From positions 1,178,001 through 1,242,000 of the forward strand of contig CP104793.1 in the NCBI GenBank assembly GCA_025916135.1: a DNA stretch of 64,000 nt, written 5' to 3'. The notes under the pieces are model-generated. The model was not told where the DNA came from and did no database searches. It worked only from the letters and a program-made list of their open reading frames with translations. Shown piece by piece: positions 1-8,939 of this stretch (position 1 is the stretch's first letter; each line of letters starts with the position of its first letter). Source of the stretch: Rhodobacteraceae bacterium D3-12. GTDB lineage: Bacteria; Pseudomonadota; Alphaproteobacteria; Rhodobacterales; Rhodobacteraceae. Made by a program: the position numbers and the translations under genes.

Positions 1-292
1 GCGTGAGCACTATCAACGGCGAACGTTTGTGCCGGGGGTTGGGGCGTTTCACGACCATTCCGGCCGCAAGACAGTCGTTCACCATGAGCTGCACGTATTG
101 ACGCCCGATCTCAAGCGCATGGGCGAGGTCGGGGACAGACGATGACCCATCGCGCGCCAGCACCTCAAGCACGGCGCGCATCCGCACGGTCAACCCGGAG
201 CCAAGGAGGCCTGTTTCAACCGTTTCTTCGATCTGTTGCACCAATGGGCGGGTCATCCAGATGAAGTCATAAAGGGACTCTGCTTTGCTCAT
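1..292 (-). CDS. MarR-type transcriptional regulator, 5' part only
   Basis: The reading frame begins with ATG at 292 and runs off the left edge, so about 97 codons are visible. The protein starts MSKAESLYDFIWMTRPLV and contains a winged-helix-like stretch (RAVLEVLARDGSSSVPDLAHAL, then IGRQYVQLMVNDCLAAGMV) typical of MarR-family repressors that read a bound ligand. The gene is divergent from the membrane protein at 386, and two perfect palindromes lie between and over the starts, which suggests autoregulation together with control of that neighbour. The family assignment rests on the helix-turn-helix pattern and size only; the C-terminus is not visible. Confidence 0.6.
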   Translation of the reverse strand, partial: MSKAESLYDFIWMTRPLVQQIEETVETGLLGSGLTVRMRAVLEVLARDGSSSVPDLAHALEIGRQYVQLMVNDCLAAGMVVKRPNPRHKRSPLIVLT

Positions 293-328
293 GACATGTA
301 AAATGTCATTTTGACATTAGACATGTCA
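292..328. promoter_or_regulatory. Tandem palindromic operators between divergent genes
   Basis: Two perfect inverted repeats with the same design, TGACAT-N5-ATGTCA, lie at 292-308 and 312-328. Their starts are exactly 20 bp (about two helical turns) apart. The first touches the start codon of the leftward MarR-type gene. The second overlaps a good -35 (TTGACA, 311-316) with a -10-like AATTAT at 334-339 for the rightward gene. This is the usual geometry of an autoregulated MarR-type repressor site; the binding protein is inferred from adjacency. Confidence 0.75.
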
Positions 329-385
329 ATATCAATTATTGACAGCTTTGCCGCCAAAGTCGCAGGGTGGCGCAAAGAGGGTTTT

Positions 386-904
386 ATGCGTTTACTGGTT
401 TTTGTGTTTATGGTTGCGACCGCAGGGATTTACCTTGCGATGGTCGTTTGGTCTCTCCCTTATGTTACGGCCGAGGCCGGTGGCTTGATGCCATTTGACC
501 TGCGCCCGTTCGGATATTCGGTGCAACAGGCAGAGGCGTTCCACAACGCTCTTTCGGACGAAGGCAGGTTGTTTTACCTGAATACGCAGCTGTTGCTTGA
601 TTTGTTTTTTCCACCGATGCTGGCGCTTTGCTTCATTCTGATTGCCTTTGTGTTTTGGCAAAATTTGGCGCGCTGGGTGATTATTGCATTAGCGTTGCTG
701 ACGCTAACCGCCGATTACACCGAGAATGTGTTGCTGGCGCAGATTTTAACGCATTTCGATCCGGATTTGGTTATAGAAGCGAGCTTTTGGACCAAATTGA
801 AATCGGGATCGACCACGCTGACCTTGGGATTGATAATCGTCATGTTGAGCGTCGGAATTTGGCGGCGAAAACGCGCTGAAACGCGGTGCTATCGACGGTT
901 GTAG
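386..904 (+). CDS. Small multi-pass membrane protein of unknown function
   Basis: This 172-residue protein has about four hydrophobic segments: the first at roughly residues 2-24, two in the middle around LLLDLFFPPMLALCFILIAF and LARWVIIALALLTL, and one near the C-terminus (LTLGLIIVMLSVGIW) followed by a basic tail. The open frame extends upstream to 311, but that start would lie inside the operator. ATG 386 has a clear ribosome binding site (AAAGAGG, 374-380) and begins directly with a membrane segment, so I chose it. It is probably the target of the divergent MarR-type regulator. I do not recognise the family. Confidence 0.7.
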   Translation: MRLLVFVFMVATAGIYLAMVVWSLPYVTAEAGGLMPFDLRPFGYSVQQAEAFHNALSDEGRLFYLNTQLLLDLFFPPMLALCFILIAFVFWQNLARWVIIALALLTLTADYTENVLLAQILTHFDPDLVIEASFWTKLKSGSTTLTLGLIIVMLSVGIWRRKRAETRCYRRL

Positions 905-1041
905 GTCATCCGAGGAGGATCGGCGGGCGTTCCGTAGAAGCTTGGTCATTTGCCACGCGCTGTCGCTATGGCTTTTCATCGCGGCGGCGGCTTGTTAGAG
1001 CTTGGGGCGATTAGAAACCGGCAATAAAACAGGGCGCGGCA

Positions 1042-1658
1042 ATGAGCTTTACCGTGGCAATCGACGGACCGGCAGCAGCGGGAAAAGGCACGCTTTCCAA
1101 GGCGGTGGCGGCGCATTTCGGGTTCGGGCATCTGGATACCGGGCTGCTTTATCGCGCGGTGGCGGCCAAGGTTTTGACCGGGGTCGACCCGTTGGTCGCC
1201 GCGCGCGCCCTGCAGGCCAAAGACCTGACGGGCGAGTTGCGCACGCAAGCCATCGCGCAGGAGGCCAGCCGCGTTGCCGTGATCCCCGAAGTTCGCGAGG
1301 CGCTGGTCGATTTCCAACGCGCATTTGGCGCGCGCGCCGGGGGGCGGTGCTTGACGGGCGCGACATTGGCACGGTGATTTGCCCCGATGCGCGGGTGAAG
1401 CTGTTTGTGACCGCCAGCGCCGACGTGCGTGCAGAGCGGCGCTTTCTCGAGCTTGCGGCCAAGGGCGCAGAGGTGACCCGCGCGGGTGTTCTTGCCGATA
1501 TCAAAGAGCGTGACGCACGCGACAGCGAACGCTCGACCGCACCAATGAAGCCGGCAGAGGACGCCGTCGTCCTCGACACGTCCGAGATGAGCATCGAGCA
1601 GGCGCTCGCCGCCGCCATCGCCATGATAAGCAAAGCACAATCAGAGCAGCAGGATTAG
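1042..1658 (+). CDS. cmk: Cytidylate (CMP) kinase, interrupted by a -1 frameshift
   Basis: CMP kinase phosphorylates CMP and dCMP with ATP in the cytoplasm. The first frame carries the P-loop ([15 protein letters not shown]) and the substrate region [11 protein letters not shown]. The second frame resumes with [15 protein letters not shown], then the lid region ([11 protein letters not shown]) and an ordinary C-terminus. The two halves join if one G is added to the run at 1338-1343, giving about 205 residues, a normal length for the family. Because the enzyme is normally needed for growth and both halves are well conserved, a sequencing or consensus error is more likely than a true pseudogene. 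In relatives cmk lies next to rpsA; here about 4.5 kb separates them. Confidence 0.88.
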
Positions 1659-1697
1659 CGCAACACCCACGATTGGCGCAAAACAAGGAGACGCGAC

Positions 1698-2696
1698 GTG
1701 AACACCCGTAAACTGGGCCAGACCGGACCAGAGATTTCGCCCATGGGCTATGGCGCGATGAGTTTTTCAAACTTTTATGGCCCCACCAGCGAGGCCCAGA
1801 GCTTTGCCATTCTGGATGCGATGCGCGACTGGGGCGTGAACCATATCGACACGTCGAATATCTATGGCATGGGCGGCTCGGAAGAGACGATCGGGCGCTA
1901 TTTTGCCGCCAACAAGGGGGCCGAACAGGAGTTTGTCATCGCCACCAAAGCGGGGATCACACGGGACGCGGACAACAACCGCTGTTTTCGCAATGATCGC
2001 GCCCATCTTGAGGCTGAACTGGACAAGAGCCTTGCGCGGATGGGGGTGGAGCATGTTGATCTGTTCTATGTCCACCGGCGGCAAGAGGACATGCCGATCG
2101 AAGAGGTGGTCGAGGCGCTGGTGGCGCTGAAACAGACCGGCAAGATCGGCAGCTTCGGATTCTCCGAGATTGCGCCCTCCAGCCTGCGCCGTGCGGCGGC
2201 GGTGCATCCGGTGGCGGCGGTGCAATCGGAATACAGCCTGCAAACCCGCAGTCCCGAATTGGGGCTGGTGCAGGCCTGCGCCGAGTTGGGAGCGGCGTTT
2301 GTTGCCTTTTCGCCGGTGGGGCGGTCCTTGTTGACCGATCACCCGCTCAGCAAGGAGGCGGTCGAGAGTATCGGCTTTTTCCAAACCAATCCGCGCTTTG
2401 TTGAGCCCAACCTGAGCGCCAATATGGCAGCAACCGACAAGTTTCGCGCCCTTGCCGCCGATATGGGCGAACCGGCGGCGGCGCTGGCCAATGCGTGGCT
2501 CTTGGCGCAGGGCGAGCATGTGATTCCGATCCCCGGCACGCGGTCGGTCACGCATTTCCGCGAATGTGTGCGCGGAGGGGAGATTACGCTGTCGGCGGAT
2601 GATCTGGCGCAGATCGAGGCTGTCTTGCCGGTGGGCTGGGCCCATGGGGATCGCTATTCGACCGACCAATGGGTCGGGCCGGAACGGTTTGCCTAA
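1698..2696 (+). CDS. Aldo/keto reductase
   Basis: This NADPH-dependent oxidoreductase of the aldo/keto reductase superfamily is 332 residues long. The family tetrad is recognisable: Asp and Tyr in HIDTSNIYGMGGSEETIG, Lys in ATKAGI, and His in FYVHRR. The C-terminal part has the cofactor-binding pattern IPIPGTRSVTHFRE. The segment MGYGAMSFSNFYG near the N-terminus places it with the plant auxin-induced-like / YakC-type reductases. The start has an AAGGAG-type site (1685-1690). The substrate cannot be deduced. A hairpin lies just downstream at 2706-2733. Confidence 0.9.
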   Translation: MNTRKLGQTGPEISPMGYGAMSFSNFYGPTSEAQSFAILDAMRDWGVNHIDTSNIYGMGGSEETIGRYFAANKGAEQEFVIATKAGITRDADNNRCFRNDRAHLEAELDKSLARMGVEHVDLFYVHRRQEDMPIEEVVEALVALKQTGKIGSFGFSEIAPSSLRRAAAVHPVAAVQSEYSLQTRSPELGLVQACAELGAAFVAFSPVGRSLLTDHPLSKEAVESIGFFQTNPRFVEPNLSANMAATDKFRALAADMGEPAAALANAWLLAQGEHVIPIPGTRSVTHFRECVRGGEITLSADDLAQIEAVLPVGWAHGDRYSTDQWVGPERFA

Positions 2697-2705
2697 GGGG
2701 CGATT

Positions 2706-2733
2706 TGCAGGACAGCCCTAGGGCGGTCCTGCA
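2706..2733. terminator. Hairpin between convergent genes
   Basis: An inverted repeat with arms TGCAGGAC-GCCC and GGGC-GTCCTGCA, one mismatch in the stem and a TA centre, follows the reductase stop codon and lies between two convergent genes. There is no clear T-tract, so a terminator role is inferred from position. Confidence 0.4.
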
Positions 2734-2774
2734 TGGTGCGGATGCGCAGATACGCAGATGCGCGGCGTTAGGGC

Positions 2775-4337
2775 TTAACCTTTCGCCGCGTCTTCGCGCA
2801 GGATGCGGCGCAAAATCTTGCCTGAGGCCGCCTTGGGGATCGCATCAACCACGCGGATCGCGCGGATCTGTTTGTAATGCGATAGCTCGCCATCCAGATG
2901 GGCCTGCAACATTTCAAGCGTTGGCTCGTCAGCGCCCGGCGCGGCCACGACAAAGGCCATCGGGATTTCGCCTGCATCCGCATCGGGAATGCCGATCACC
3001 CCCACGTCAGCGATGCCGGGGTGGGTGACAAGGGCCGCTTCCAATTCGGCAGGCGCCACTTGGAACCCTTTGTATTTGATCAGTTCTTTCAACCGGTCGG
3101 TGACGAACATATTGCCGTCCTGATCAAAACGCACAATGTCGCCAGTGCGCAGCCAGCCCTCGGAATCAAGGGTTTCTGCTGTTGCCGTGGGGTTGTTCCA
3201 ATAGCCTTTCATCACCTGCGGCCCGCGCACCCAAAGCTCGCCTTCCGCGCCGGGGGCAACATCCTTGCCGCTTTCCGGATCAACCACGCGGCATTCGGTG
3301 TTAGAGACTGTGCGCCCGGATGCGCCGCTGACCGCCTCGTCCTTGGGCGAGGAATGCGAGACCGGCGACAGCTCTGTCATGCCATAGCCTTGGGTCGTGA
3401 CACAGTTCAGCCGCTTGGCGACATCGTCGGTCACATCGCCGCCCAGAGGGGCCGCGCCGGAGTTGATCTGTTCCACCGTGCTTAGATCGTATTGATCAAC
3501 CAGCGGATGTTTGGCCAGCGCGATCATCACCGGCGGCACGACATACATGCGCCGCGTGCGGTAGCGCGCGGACAAATCGAGGAACATCTCAAGGTCAAAG
3601 CGCGGCATGGTGACGAGCGCACCACCCGCCGCAAGCGCGATATTCATCAGGCATTCCAAGCCGTAAATGTGAAAGAACGGCAAGAAGGCCACCGTCACCT
3701 CGTCGGGATAGATCTCGGCCACTGACAGCGTCTGATCCACGTTCGAGCTGAGGTTCCAATGGGTCAGCATCACCCCCTTGGGCAGGCCGGTCGTGCCGCT
3801 TGAATAGGGCAGGGCAACGACGTGATCGCGGATGTCCACCGGGGTTTGCGCCTCCTGCGGTGCGCCCATCAGCTCGGTGAGCGGGGTTGCGCCCTCGGCC
3901 TCGCCGATGGTCACGATTTCGCTCACCTTGGTGCCCTCTACGGCGGCGCGAGCGGTCTCCATAAACTGTGGAATGGTGATCAGCATTGTCGCGCCGCTGT
4001 CATTTAGCTGATGCTGCACCTCATGCGGTGTATAGGTCGGGTTGATCAACGTCACGGTGCCGCCGGCAAAGGCGATGCCATGAAAGGCGATGCAATATTC
4101 CGGCAGGTTCGGGGCCATCAGGGCGATCATCGTGTCCTTGCCCGTGCCGCGCGCATTCAGCCCCCCCGCCAGCGATTTCACCGCTTGGACAAAGCCCGCC
4201 GCCGTCACTTCGCGCCCGGTCGGCCCGTCGGTTAGGATCACGCGATCGGGGTTATCGCCCAGGCCTTCGAACAGGCGGTCAGTGATGGAAATCTCCCGGA
4301 GAGCCACGTCCGGATAGGGGCTCGTGATGATGGTCAT
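2775..4337 (-). CDS. AMP-forming acyl-CoA synthetase, 4-coumarate-CoA ligase type
   Basis: This member of the ANL superfamily activates a carboxylic acid to an acyl-adenylate and then a CoA thioester. All core motifs are visible: the P-loop-like LPYSSGTTGLPKGVMLTHWN, the A5 region QGYGMTELSP, the A7/A8 block WLRTGDIVRFD...VTDRLKELIKYKGFQV, and the catalytic Lys in PKAASGKILRR near the C-terminus. The length (520 residues) is typical of 4-coumarate-CoA ligase-like enzymes. A GGGAGG site precedes the start. No neighbouring gene fixes the substrate, so aromatic or medium-chain acids are both possible. Confidence 0.88.
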   Translation of the reverse strand: MTIITSPYPDVALREISITDRLFEGLGDNPDRVILTDGPTGREVTAAGFVQAVKSLAGGLNARGTGKDTMIALMAPNLPEYCIAFHGIAFAGGTVTLINPTYTPHEVQHQLNDSGATMLITIPQFMETARAAVEGTKVSEIVTIGEAEGATPLTELMGAPQEAQTPVDIRDHVVALPYSSGTTGLPKGVMLTHWNLSSNVDQTLSVAEIYPDEVTVAFLPFFHIYGLECLMNIALAAGGALVTMPRFDLEMFLDLSARYRTRRMYVVPPVMIALAKHPLVDQYDLSTVEQINSGAAPLGGDVTDDVAKRLNCVTTQGYGMTELSPVSHSSPKDEAVSGASGRTVSNTECRVVDPESGKDVAPGAEGELWVRGPQVMKGYWNNPTATAETLDSEGWLRTGDIVRFDQDGNMFVTDRLKELIKYKGFQVAPAELEAALVTHPGIADVGVIGIPDADAGEIPMAFVVAAPGADEPTLEMLQAHLDGELSHYKQIRAIRVVDAIPKAASGKILRRILREDAAKG

Positions 4338-4480
4338 AGTTGATGTTCCTCCCTAGGCGCTGACGCTAGGGCAGGGCACGCGGATTCGCCAAGAAGAACG
4401 CCCCGTCATTTGAAAAAGGACGCGTGGCGCGGGGCGGCGGGCGGGGATCAGGAGGGCGGTTGCAGCCTGCTAGGGCATGC

Positions 4481-5380
4481 TTACGGGGTCGCGACCGGAC
4501 GGCGCCGCCGCACGCTGATCAAAAGCCCGACAGTCAACAAGGCAATCGCCGCAATCGCAATCGTGCTCAGGGTCTCGCCAAGGATAAGCGCGCCTAATAT
4601 TGCCCCCACGCCCGGCACCGCGGCAAGGATCGTCGAGGTGCCCGCATTGCCAATCGTGCGCGAGGCGTGAGCGATAAACAGCAAGCCGAGAAAGTTGGGA
4701 ACAAACCCCTGATAGACCGCCTGTAACAGCAGCGGTTTTATCGGCGCATCGGCCAGCCCGGACGGCAGCCACAAAGCCCAGACCGGCAGGTAGATCACGG
4801 CATTGATCAGGGTGCCGCAAAAGATGACCTGCATCGCCCCAAGGCCCCAGCGTTCGGAGAGGATGACATATGTGGCAAAGAACAGCGCGCCAAAGGTGAA
4901 CAGCAGGTCTCCGATCCACGCGTTCGGCCCGCTTGTCGTGGTCCCGTCCCATGCCAGCGCACCGGTCGAGACAAGGATCAGCACAGCGCCCAACACCTGC
5001 CGTGCGCCGGGGCGCGTTTGAAACAGAGCGATCCCGGCAAGGATGCTGATCAGCGGCAACAAGCCGTTCATAAAGATGCCGCCATGGGCCGCCGGCGCAA
5101 GCCGGAATGCGTGGAACACGCTTAGGATATAGACCGGCCCAAGGATGAAAGAGAGCACCGCCATCTGCCCTAGGCGCATCCCCCGCCACGGTTTGTAATA
5201 GAGACACAGCGGCAGCGCGACGAATGAGGCGAGACCATAGCGCATCGCTGCAAGGTCATAGATGGTTAGCCCGCTCCCATTGGCGGCGCGGCTGACGATC
5301 AGCCAGAAGGACCAGACAAACACGATGCTCCACGCCGCCGCAAAGCCGGTGATTTGGGAAGGGGGCGATGCCGTCGTCAT
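4481..5380 (-). CDS. DMT-superfamily transporter, EamA type
   Basis: This is a 299-residue inner-membrane permease with about ten hydrophobic segments in two EamA repeats. The second repeat carries FLGLLFIAHASRTIGNAGTS and a GAILGALILGETLS segment typical of the family, and the tail is basic (SVRRRRPVATP). The frame is open to 5422, but the ATG at 5380 (MTTASPPSQITGF) is closer to the usual N-terminus, with AAAAGG about 11 nt upstream. EamA permeases usually export metabolites or amino acids; the substrate here is unknown. Confidence 0.82.
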   Translation of the reverse strand: MTTASPPSQITGFAAAWSIVFVWSFWLIVSRAANGSGLTIYDLAAMRYGLASFVALPLCLYYKPWRGMRLGQMAVLSFILGPVYILSVFHAFRLAPAAHGGIFMNGLLPLISILAGIALFQTRPGARQVLGAVLILVSTGALAWDGTTTSGPNAWIGDLLFTFGALFFATYVILSERWGLGAMQVIFCGTLINAVIYLPVWALWLPSGLADAPIKPLLLQAVYQGFVPNFLGLLFIAHASRTIGNAGTSTILAAVPGVGAILGALILGETLSTIAIAAIALLTVGLLISVRRRRPVATP

Positions 5381-6150
5381 GCGGTGCTGTTGCCTTTTTG
5401 AGGAAACGGTTGCGGGCGGCAATGCCCATGGGGTGTAGCAGTAAGCGTCGGGTGGCGTAGGGGCAAGGGGGGGGGCATGCCGGACCTAAAGAAACCCGCA
5501 GGCTTTCTCGTGCAGCAGGATTTCCGCCGCGCTGCACGTCCGGGCGAGCCGCTCGCTCCGCGCTCAGCTTGCGTCTCGTTGGCCCGTCAATAAGGGCCTA
5601 GGTGTCTGGATTTATGCGTTAAAACACGCGCTGGGTGATGGTTTTGTTGCTCAGGGCGGCATGGGGCGGCATCTGAAAACTGCTCTGACAAATCGTCATT
5701 ATTGCGCTCGTCCGTGGGGTGGAAGATTTCACCCGCGCCGGCAATCGCTAAACACGTTTCGCAGTGGCCCCACTTCGTCGGGAGCGAGAGAAACTCGGTG
5801 CTGGCCGGGGGCTGGCCAAAATGCTGACCGGAGTGTTGGGCCACGCAGTGTCCGCCAATCCCCGCTCAATCGTGGGCGCGCTGCGTTACACCCCTTGCGC
5901 ACAAGGCTGAATCGCCCTATAGAGCCTGCGTCGACAAGGCGGAAATCGCCGCGAAACAAGATTGAGATGAGCAGGGTCGGGACTAACCGGCCCTCTTTGT
6001 TTTGCGATCACCGTCTGGTTGACAGAGCCGCCCGTATGACACGGGCATCACGGCCCCGCCCTCAAGTAGCGAAGCGGTAGGGCACATATAAAGACCGGCG
6101 GAGACAACCGCACGGCCCGAAAAAATGTTTGAAAAGGAACTGAACGCCAC
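5381..6150. other. Gene-free stretch upstream of rpsA
   Basis: About 770 bp carry no reading frame I can support; the ones present have no recognisable motifs and overlap in several frames. The right end must contain the rpsA promoter and leader. A weak AAGGA site lies about 13 nt before the rpsA start. No tRNA, riboswitch or insertion-sequence end is apparent. Confidence 0.5.
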
Positions 6151-7826
6151 ATGGCAAACACGATGGAAGAGTTTGAAGCACTCCTTAATGAAAGCTTCGA
6201 AATGGACACACCCGAAGAGGGGTCCGTTGTAAAAGCAAGGTCATCGCGATTGAAGCGGGACAAGCCATTATCGACGTCGGCTACAAGATGGAAGGCCGTG
6301 TCGAACTCAAAGAATTCGCAGAACCCGGTGAAGCGCCCAAAGTTGACGTTGGCGACGAAGTCGAAGTCTTCCTGCGCTCGGCTGAAAACGCCCGTGGCGA
6401 AGCTGTTATCTCGCGTGAGATGGCCCGCCGCGAAGAAGCCTGGGACCGTCTGGAAAAAGCATACGCTGGCGACGCACGCGTCGAAGGCGCGATCTTTGGC
6501 CGTGTCAAAGGTGGCTTTACCGTCGATCTCGGCGGCGCCGTGGCCTTCTTGCCAGGTAGCCAAGTTGACGTGCGCCCCGTGCGCGACGCTGGCCCGCTGA
6601 TGGGTCTCAAGCAGCCGTTCCAGATCCTCAAGATGGACCGTCGCCGTGGCAACATCGTTGTGTCGCGCCGTGCGATCCTCGAAGAGAGCCGCGCCGAACA
6701 GCGCGCCGAAGTCATCGGCAACCTCACCGAAGGTCAGGCCGTGGACGGTGTGGTCAAGAACATCACCGAATATGGTGCGTTTGTTGATCTGGGCGGTGTT
6801 GACGGGCTTCTGCACGTCACCGACATGGCATGGCGCCGGGTCAACCACCCGAGCGAGATCCTGTCGATCGGTGAAACGATCAAGGTGCAGGTCATCAAGA
6901 TCAACAAAGAAACCCACCGTATCAGCCTTGGCATGAAGCAGCTTCAGGACGATCCATGGGATCTGGTTGCCGCGAAATACCCGCTGGAAACCACCCACAC
7001 GGGCCGCGTCACCAACATCACCGACTATGGTGCATTTGTTGAGCTGGAACCCGGTGTTGAAGGGCTTGTTCACGTCTCGGAAATGTCCTGGACCAAGAAG
7101 AACGTGCACCCCGGCAAGATCGTTTCCACGTCGCAAGAAGTCGAAGTCATGGTGCTGGAAATCGACGGTGCCAAGCGCCGTGTTTCCCTTGGTCTCAAGC
7201 AGACCATGCGCAACCCGTGGGAAGTGTTTGCAGAAACGCACCCCGAGGGCACCGAAGTCGAAGGCGAAGTCAAGAACATCACCGAATTCGGTCTGTTCAT
7301 TGGCCTCGACGGCGACATCGACGGCATGGTTCACCTTTCGGACCTCAGCTGGGACGAACGTGGCGAAGACGCGATCCAGAACTACCGCAAGGGCGACATG
7401 GTCTCGGCCGTCGTCTCGGAAGTGGATGTCGAGAAAGAGCGTATCTCGCTCTCGATCAAGGCACTGGGCGGTGACAAGTTCGCAGAAGCCGTTGGCGGCG
7501 TGAAGCGTGGCTCGATCATCACCGTGAACGTGACGTCGATCGAAGATGGCGGCATCGAGGTGGAATACGAAGGCATGAAATCCTTCATCCGCCGCTCGGA
7601 TCTGTCGCGTGACCGCGCCGAACAGCGCCCTGAGCGTTTCTCGGTTGGTGACAAGGTTGATGTGCGCGTGACCAACGTGGACAGCAAAACCCGCCGTCTG
7701 GGTCTGTCGATCAAAGCGCGCGAGATCGCCGAAGAGAAAGAAGCCGTCGAACAGTATGGCTCCTCCGACTCGGGCGCATCGCTGGGCGATATCCTCGGCG
7801 CCGCTCTGAAGAGCGACGACGAGTAA
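6151..7826 (+). CDS. rpsA: 30S ribosomal protein S1, interrupted by a -1 frameshift
   Basis: S1 binds mRNA on the small ribosomal subunit and helps initiation. The N-terminus MANTMEEFEALLNESF is in one frame and the rest in another. Adding one base near 6235 restores VVKGKVIAIEAGQAIIDVG and a 558-residue protein, the expected alphaproteobacterial length. Six S1 (OB-fold) repeats can be followed, with the recurring pattern G-V/E-V-K-N-I-T-E-Y/F-G-A/L-F, as in VVKNITEYGAFVDLGG and VKNITEFGLFIGLDG. S1 is normally essential, so the break is probably a sequence error. A strong terminator follows. Confidence 0.93.
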
Positions 7827-7853
7827 GCACGCGACCCCGCGTAAACAAATTGG

Positions 7854-7882
7854 CCCCGCCGCAGCAATGCGGCGGGGTTTTT
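7854..7882 (+). terminator. Rho-independent terminator of rpsA
   Basis: A perfect 10-bp stem (CCCCGCCGCA at 7854-7863 with TGCGGCGGGG at 7868-7877), a GCAA tetraloop and a run of five T follow the rpsA stop by 28 nt. Confidence 0.92.
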
Positions 7883-8188
7883 CGTTTCCCCGAAGTTGGG
7901 GGCGCACGCCCGGCTGGCTTTTGGGTCTGAGCACCGGCGCGAGTGAGGGCGAAACCCACACCGAATCAATGGCTTCGCCGCGCTGCGGCAGAGCGACGTG
8001 AAACCGCGACATGCTGCGACAAACGGTGTCTTGTCGGCGGAGAGGCGCGGAAAATCGTCCAGAATCATAGCATTCGGGGGTGATTTGCGCCTAACCCGGC
8101 TGCCTTTAATGTTTCTCGCCGCAGAATTTCTTTCTATAGTCGAGGTTATAAATGTCTTCGGAAAACAGAACCTGGGGAGAGTGATTCT
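7883..8188. other. Spacer with the probable ihfB promoter
   Basis: No gene is supported here. The last 100 bp are AT-richer, with a TATAGT-like -10 near 8136 and a further TTATAAAT at about 8145, upstream of the GGGGAGAG ribosome site of ihfB. Promoter placement is tentative. Confidence 0.4.
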
Positions 8189-8473
8189 ATGATCCGATCG
8201 GAATTGATTCAGAAGATTGCCGATGAAAATCCGCATCTTTATCAGCGCGATGTCGAGCGGATCGTGAACACCATCTTTGAAGAGATCACCAACGCCATGG
8301 CGTTGGGCGATCGGGTGGAGTTGCGAGGCTTTGGCGCGTTCTCGGTCAAGAAGCGGGATGCGCGCGTGGGCCGCAACCCACGCACAGGGGCCGCCGTGCA
8401 GGTCGAAGAAAAGCATGTGCCGTTTTTCAAGACGGGCAAGCTCTTGCGCGATCGGCTGAACGGGAAAGGCTAA
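8189..8473 (+). CDS. ihfB: Integration host factor subunit beta
   Basis: This 94-residue nucleoid protein pairs with IHF-alpha, binds the minor groove and bends DNA sharply. The start [17 protein letters not shown], the core [17 protein letters not shown] and the arm RVGRNPRTG with its intercalating proline match the family well. The position after rpsA is the common alphaproteobacterial order. It runs almost directly into the lapA-like gene (start at 8475), so the two are probably co-transcribed. Confidence 0.95.
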   Translation: MIRSELIQKIADENPHLYQRDVERIVNTIFEEITNAMALGDRVELRGFGAFSVKKRDARVGRNPRTGAAVQVEEKHVPFFKTGKLLRDRLNGKG

Positions 8474-8474
8474 C

Positions 8475-8830
8475 ATGCGCTATATTCGCTATGGTTTCCT
8501 CGCCGCCTTGGCTGTGGTGCTTATCTCTGTGGCAATGGCAAACCGCGGGGCGGTGACGTTGCGCCTTTTGCCGGAAGAGCTGGCCGCGCCGCTGGGCTTG
8601 GCCTGGTCGGTTGAGTTGCCGCTTTTTGTTGTCATCTTTGCCGCAATCGTGGCCGGGCTTTTGATCGGCTTCGTTTGGGAATGGCTGCGCGAGCACAAGC
8701 ACCGCGCCGAAGTCGCGCGGAAATCGGGCGAAGGCTGCGTCAGCTCAAGCGGGAAGTGAACCGCTTGAAGGGGGCCGGGAAGTCGGAAGACCCTGACGAG
8801 GTTTTGGCGCTTTTGGATGAGGCGAGCTGA
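8475..8830 (+). CDS. LapA-domain (DUF1049) membrane protein, frameshifted near its end
   Basis: The N-terminus MRYIRYGFLAALAVVLISVAMANRG is followed by a second membrane segment LFVVIFAAIVAGLLIGFVWEWLRE, the two-helix pattern of the LapA/DUF1049 family associated with lipopolysaccharide assembly. The original frame stops at 8759. Adding one base near 8731-8735 restores the usual basic coiled tail (LRQLKREVNRLKGAG...) ending at 8830. The ihfB-lapA-trpF order is normal for this group. Confidence 0.8.
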
Positions 8831-8870
8831 TCCACCTCTTGCCGGGCGCTATGGCGCGGGCGATGCATTT

Positions 8871-8892
8871 TGAGTATTTCAGGCAAGATGAA
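8871..8892 (+). repeat. Dispersed 22-bp intergenic repeat, copy 1
   Basis: The 22 bp starting GAGTATTTC and ending CAAGATGAAG match 47611-47632 at 20 of 22 positions. Both copies are intergenic and just upstream of a rightward gene. I recall similar GAGTATTT...AAGATGAAG sequences between genes in other Rhodobacteraceae; this is from memory only. Confidence 0.6.
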
Positions 8893-8939
8893 GAGGAAGG
8901 GTGGTTTTCATTTAACCGCCCTTGGCGTATTTCGGCCCC

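Noticed and set aside
1338-1343. Programmed frameshifting in cmk
   Set aside because: I know of no precedent, there is no supporting stimulatory structure, and ten other genes show the same kind of break.
5256-6047. Gene or mobile-element remnant upstream of rpsA
   Set aside because: Several overlapping open frames exist but none shows a motif, signal, ribosome site or repeat end.
6048-8012. 654-codon open frame on the minus strand opposite rpsA
   Set aside because: It is antisense to a strongly conserved S1 coding region and has no family motif. Regular codon use in GC-rich genes often opens the opposite frame.
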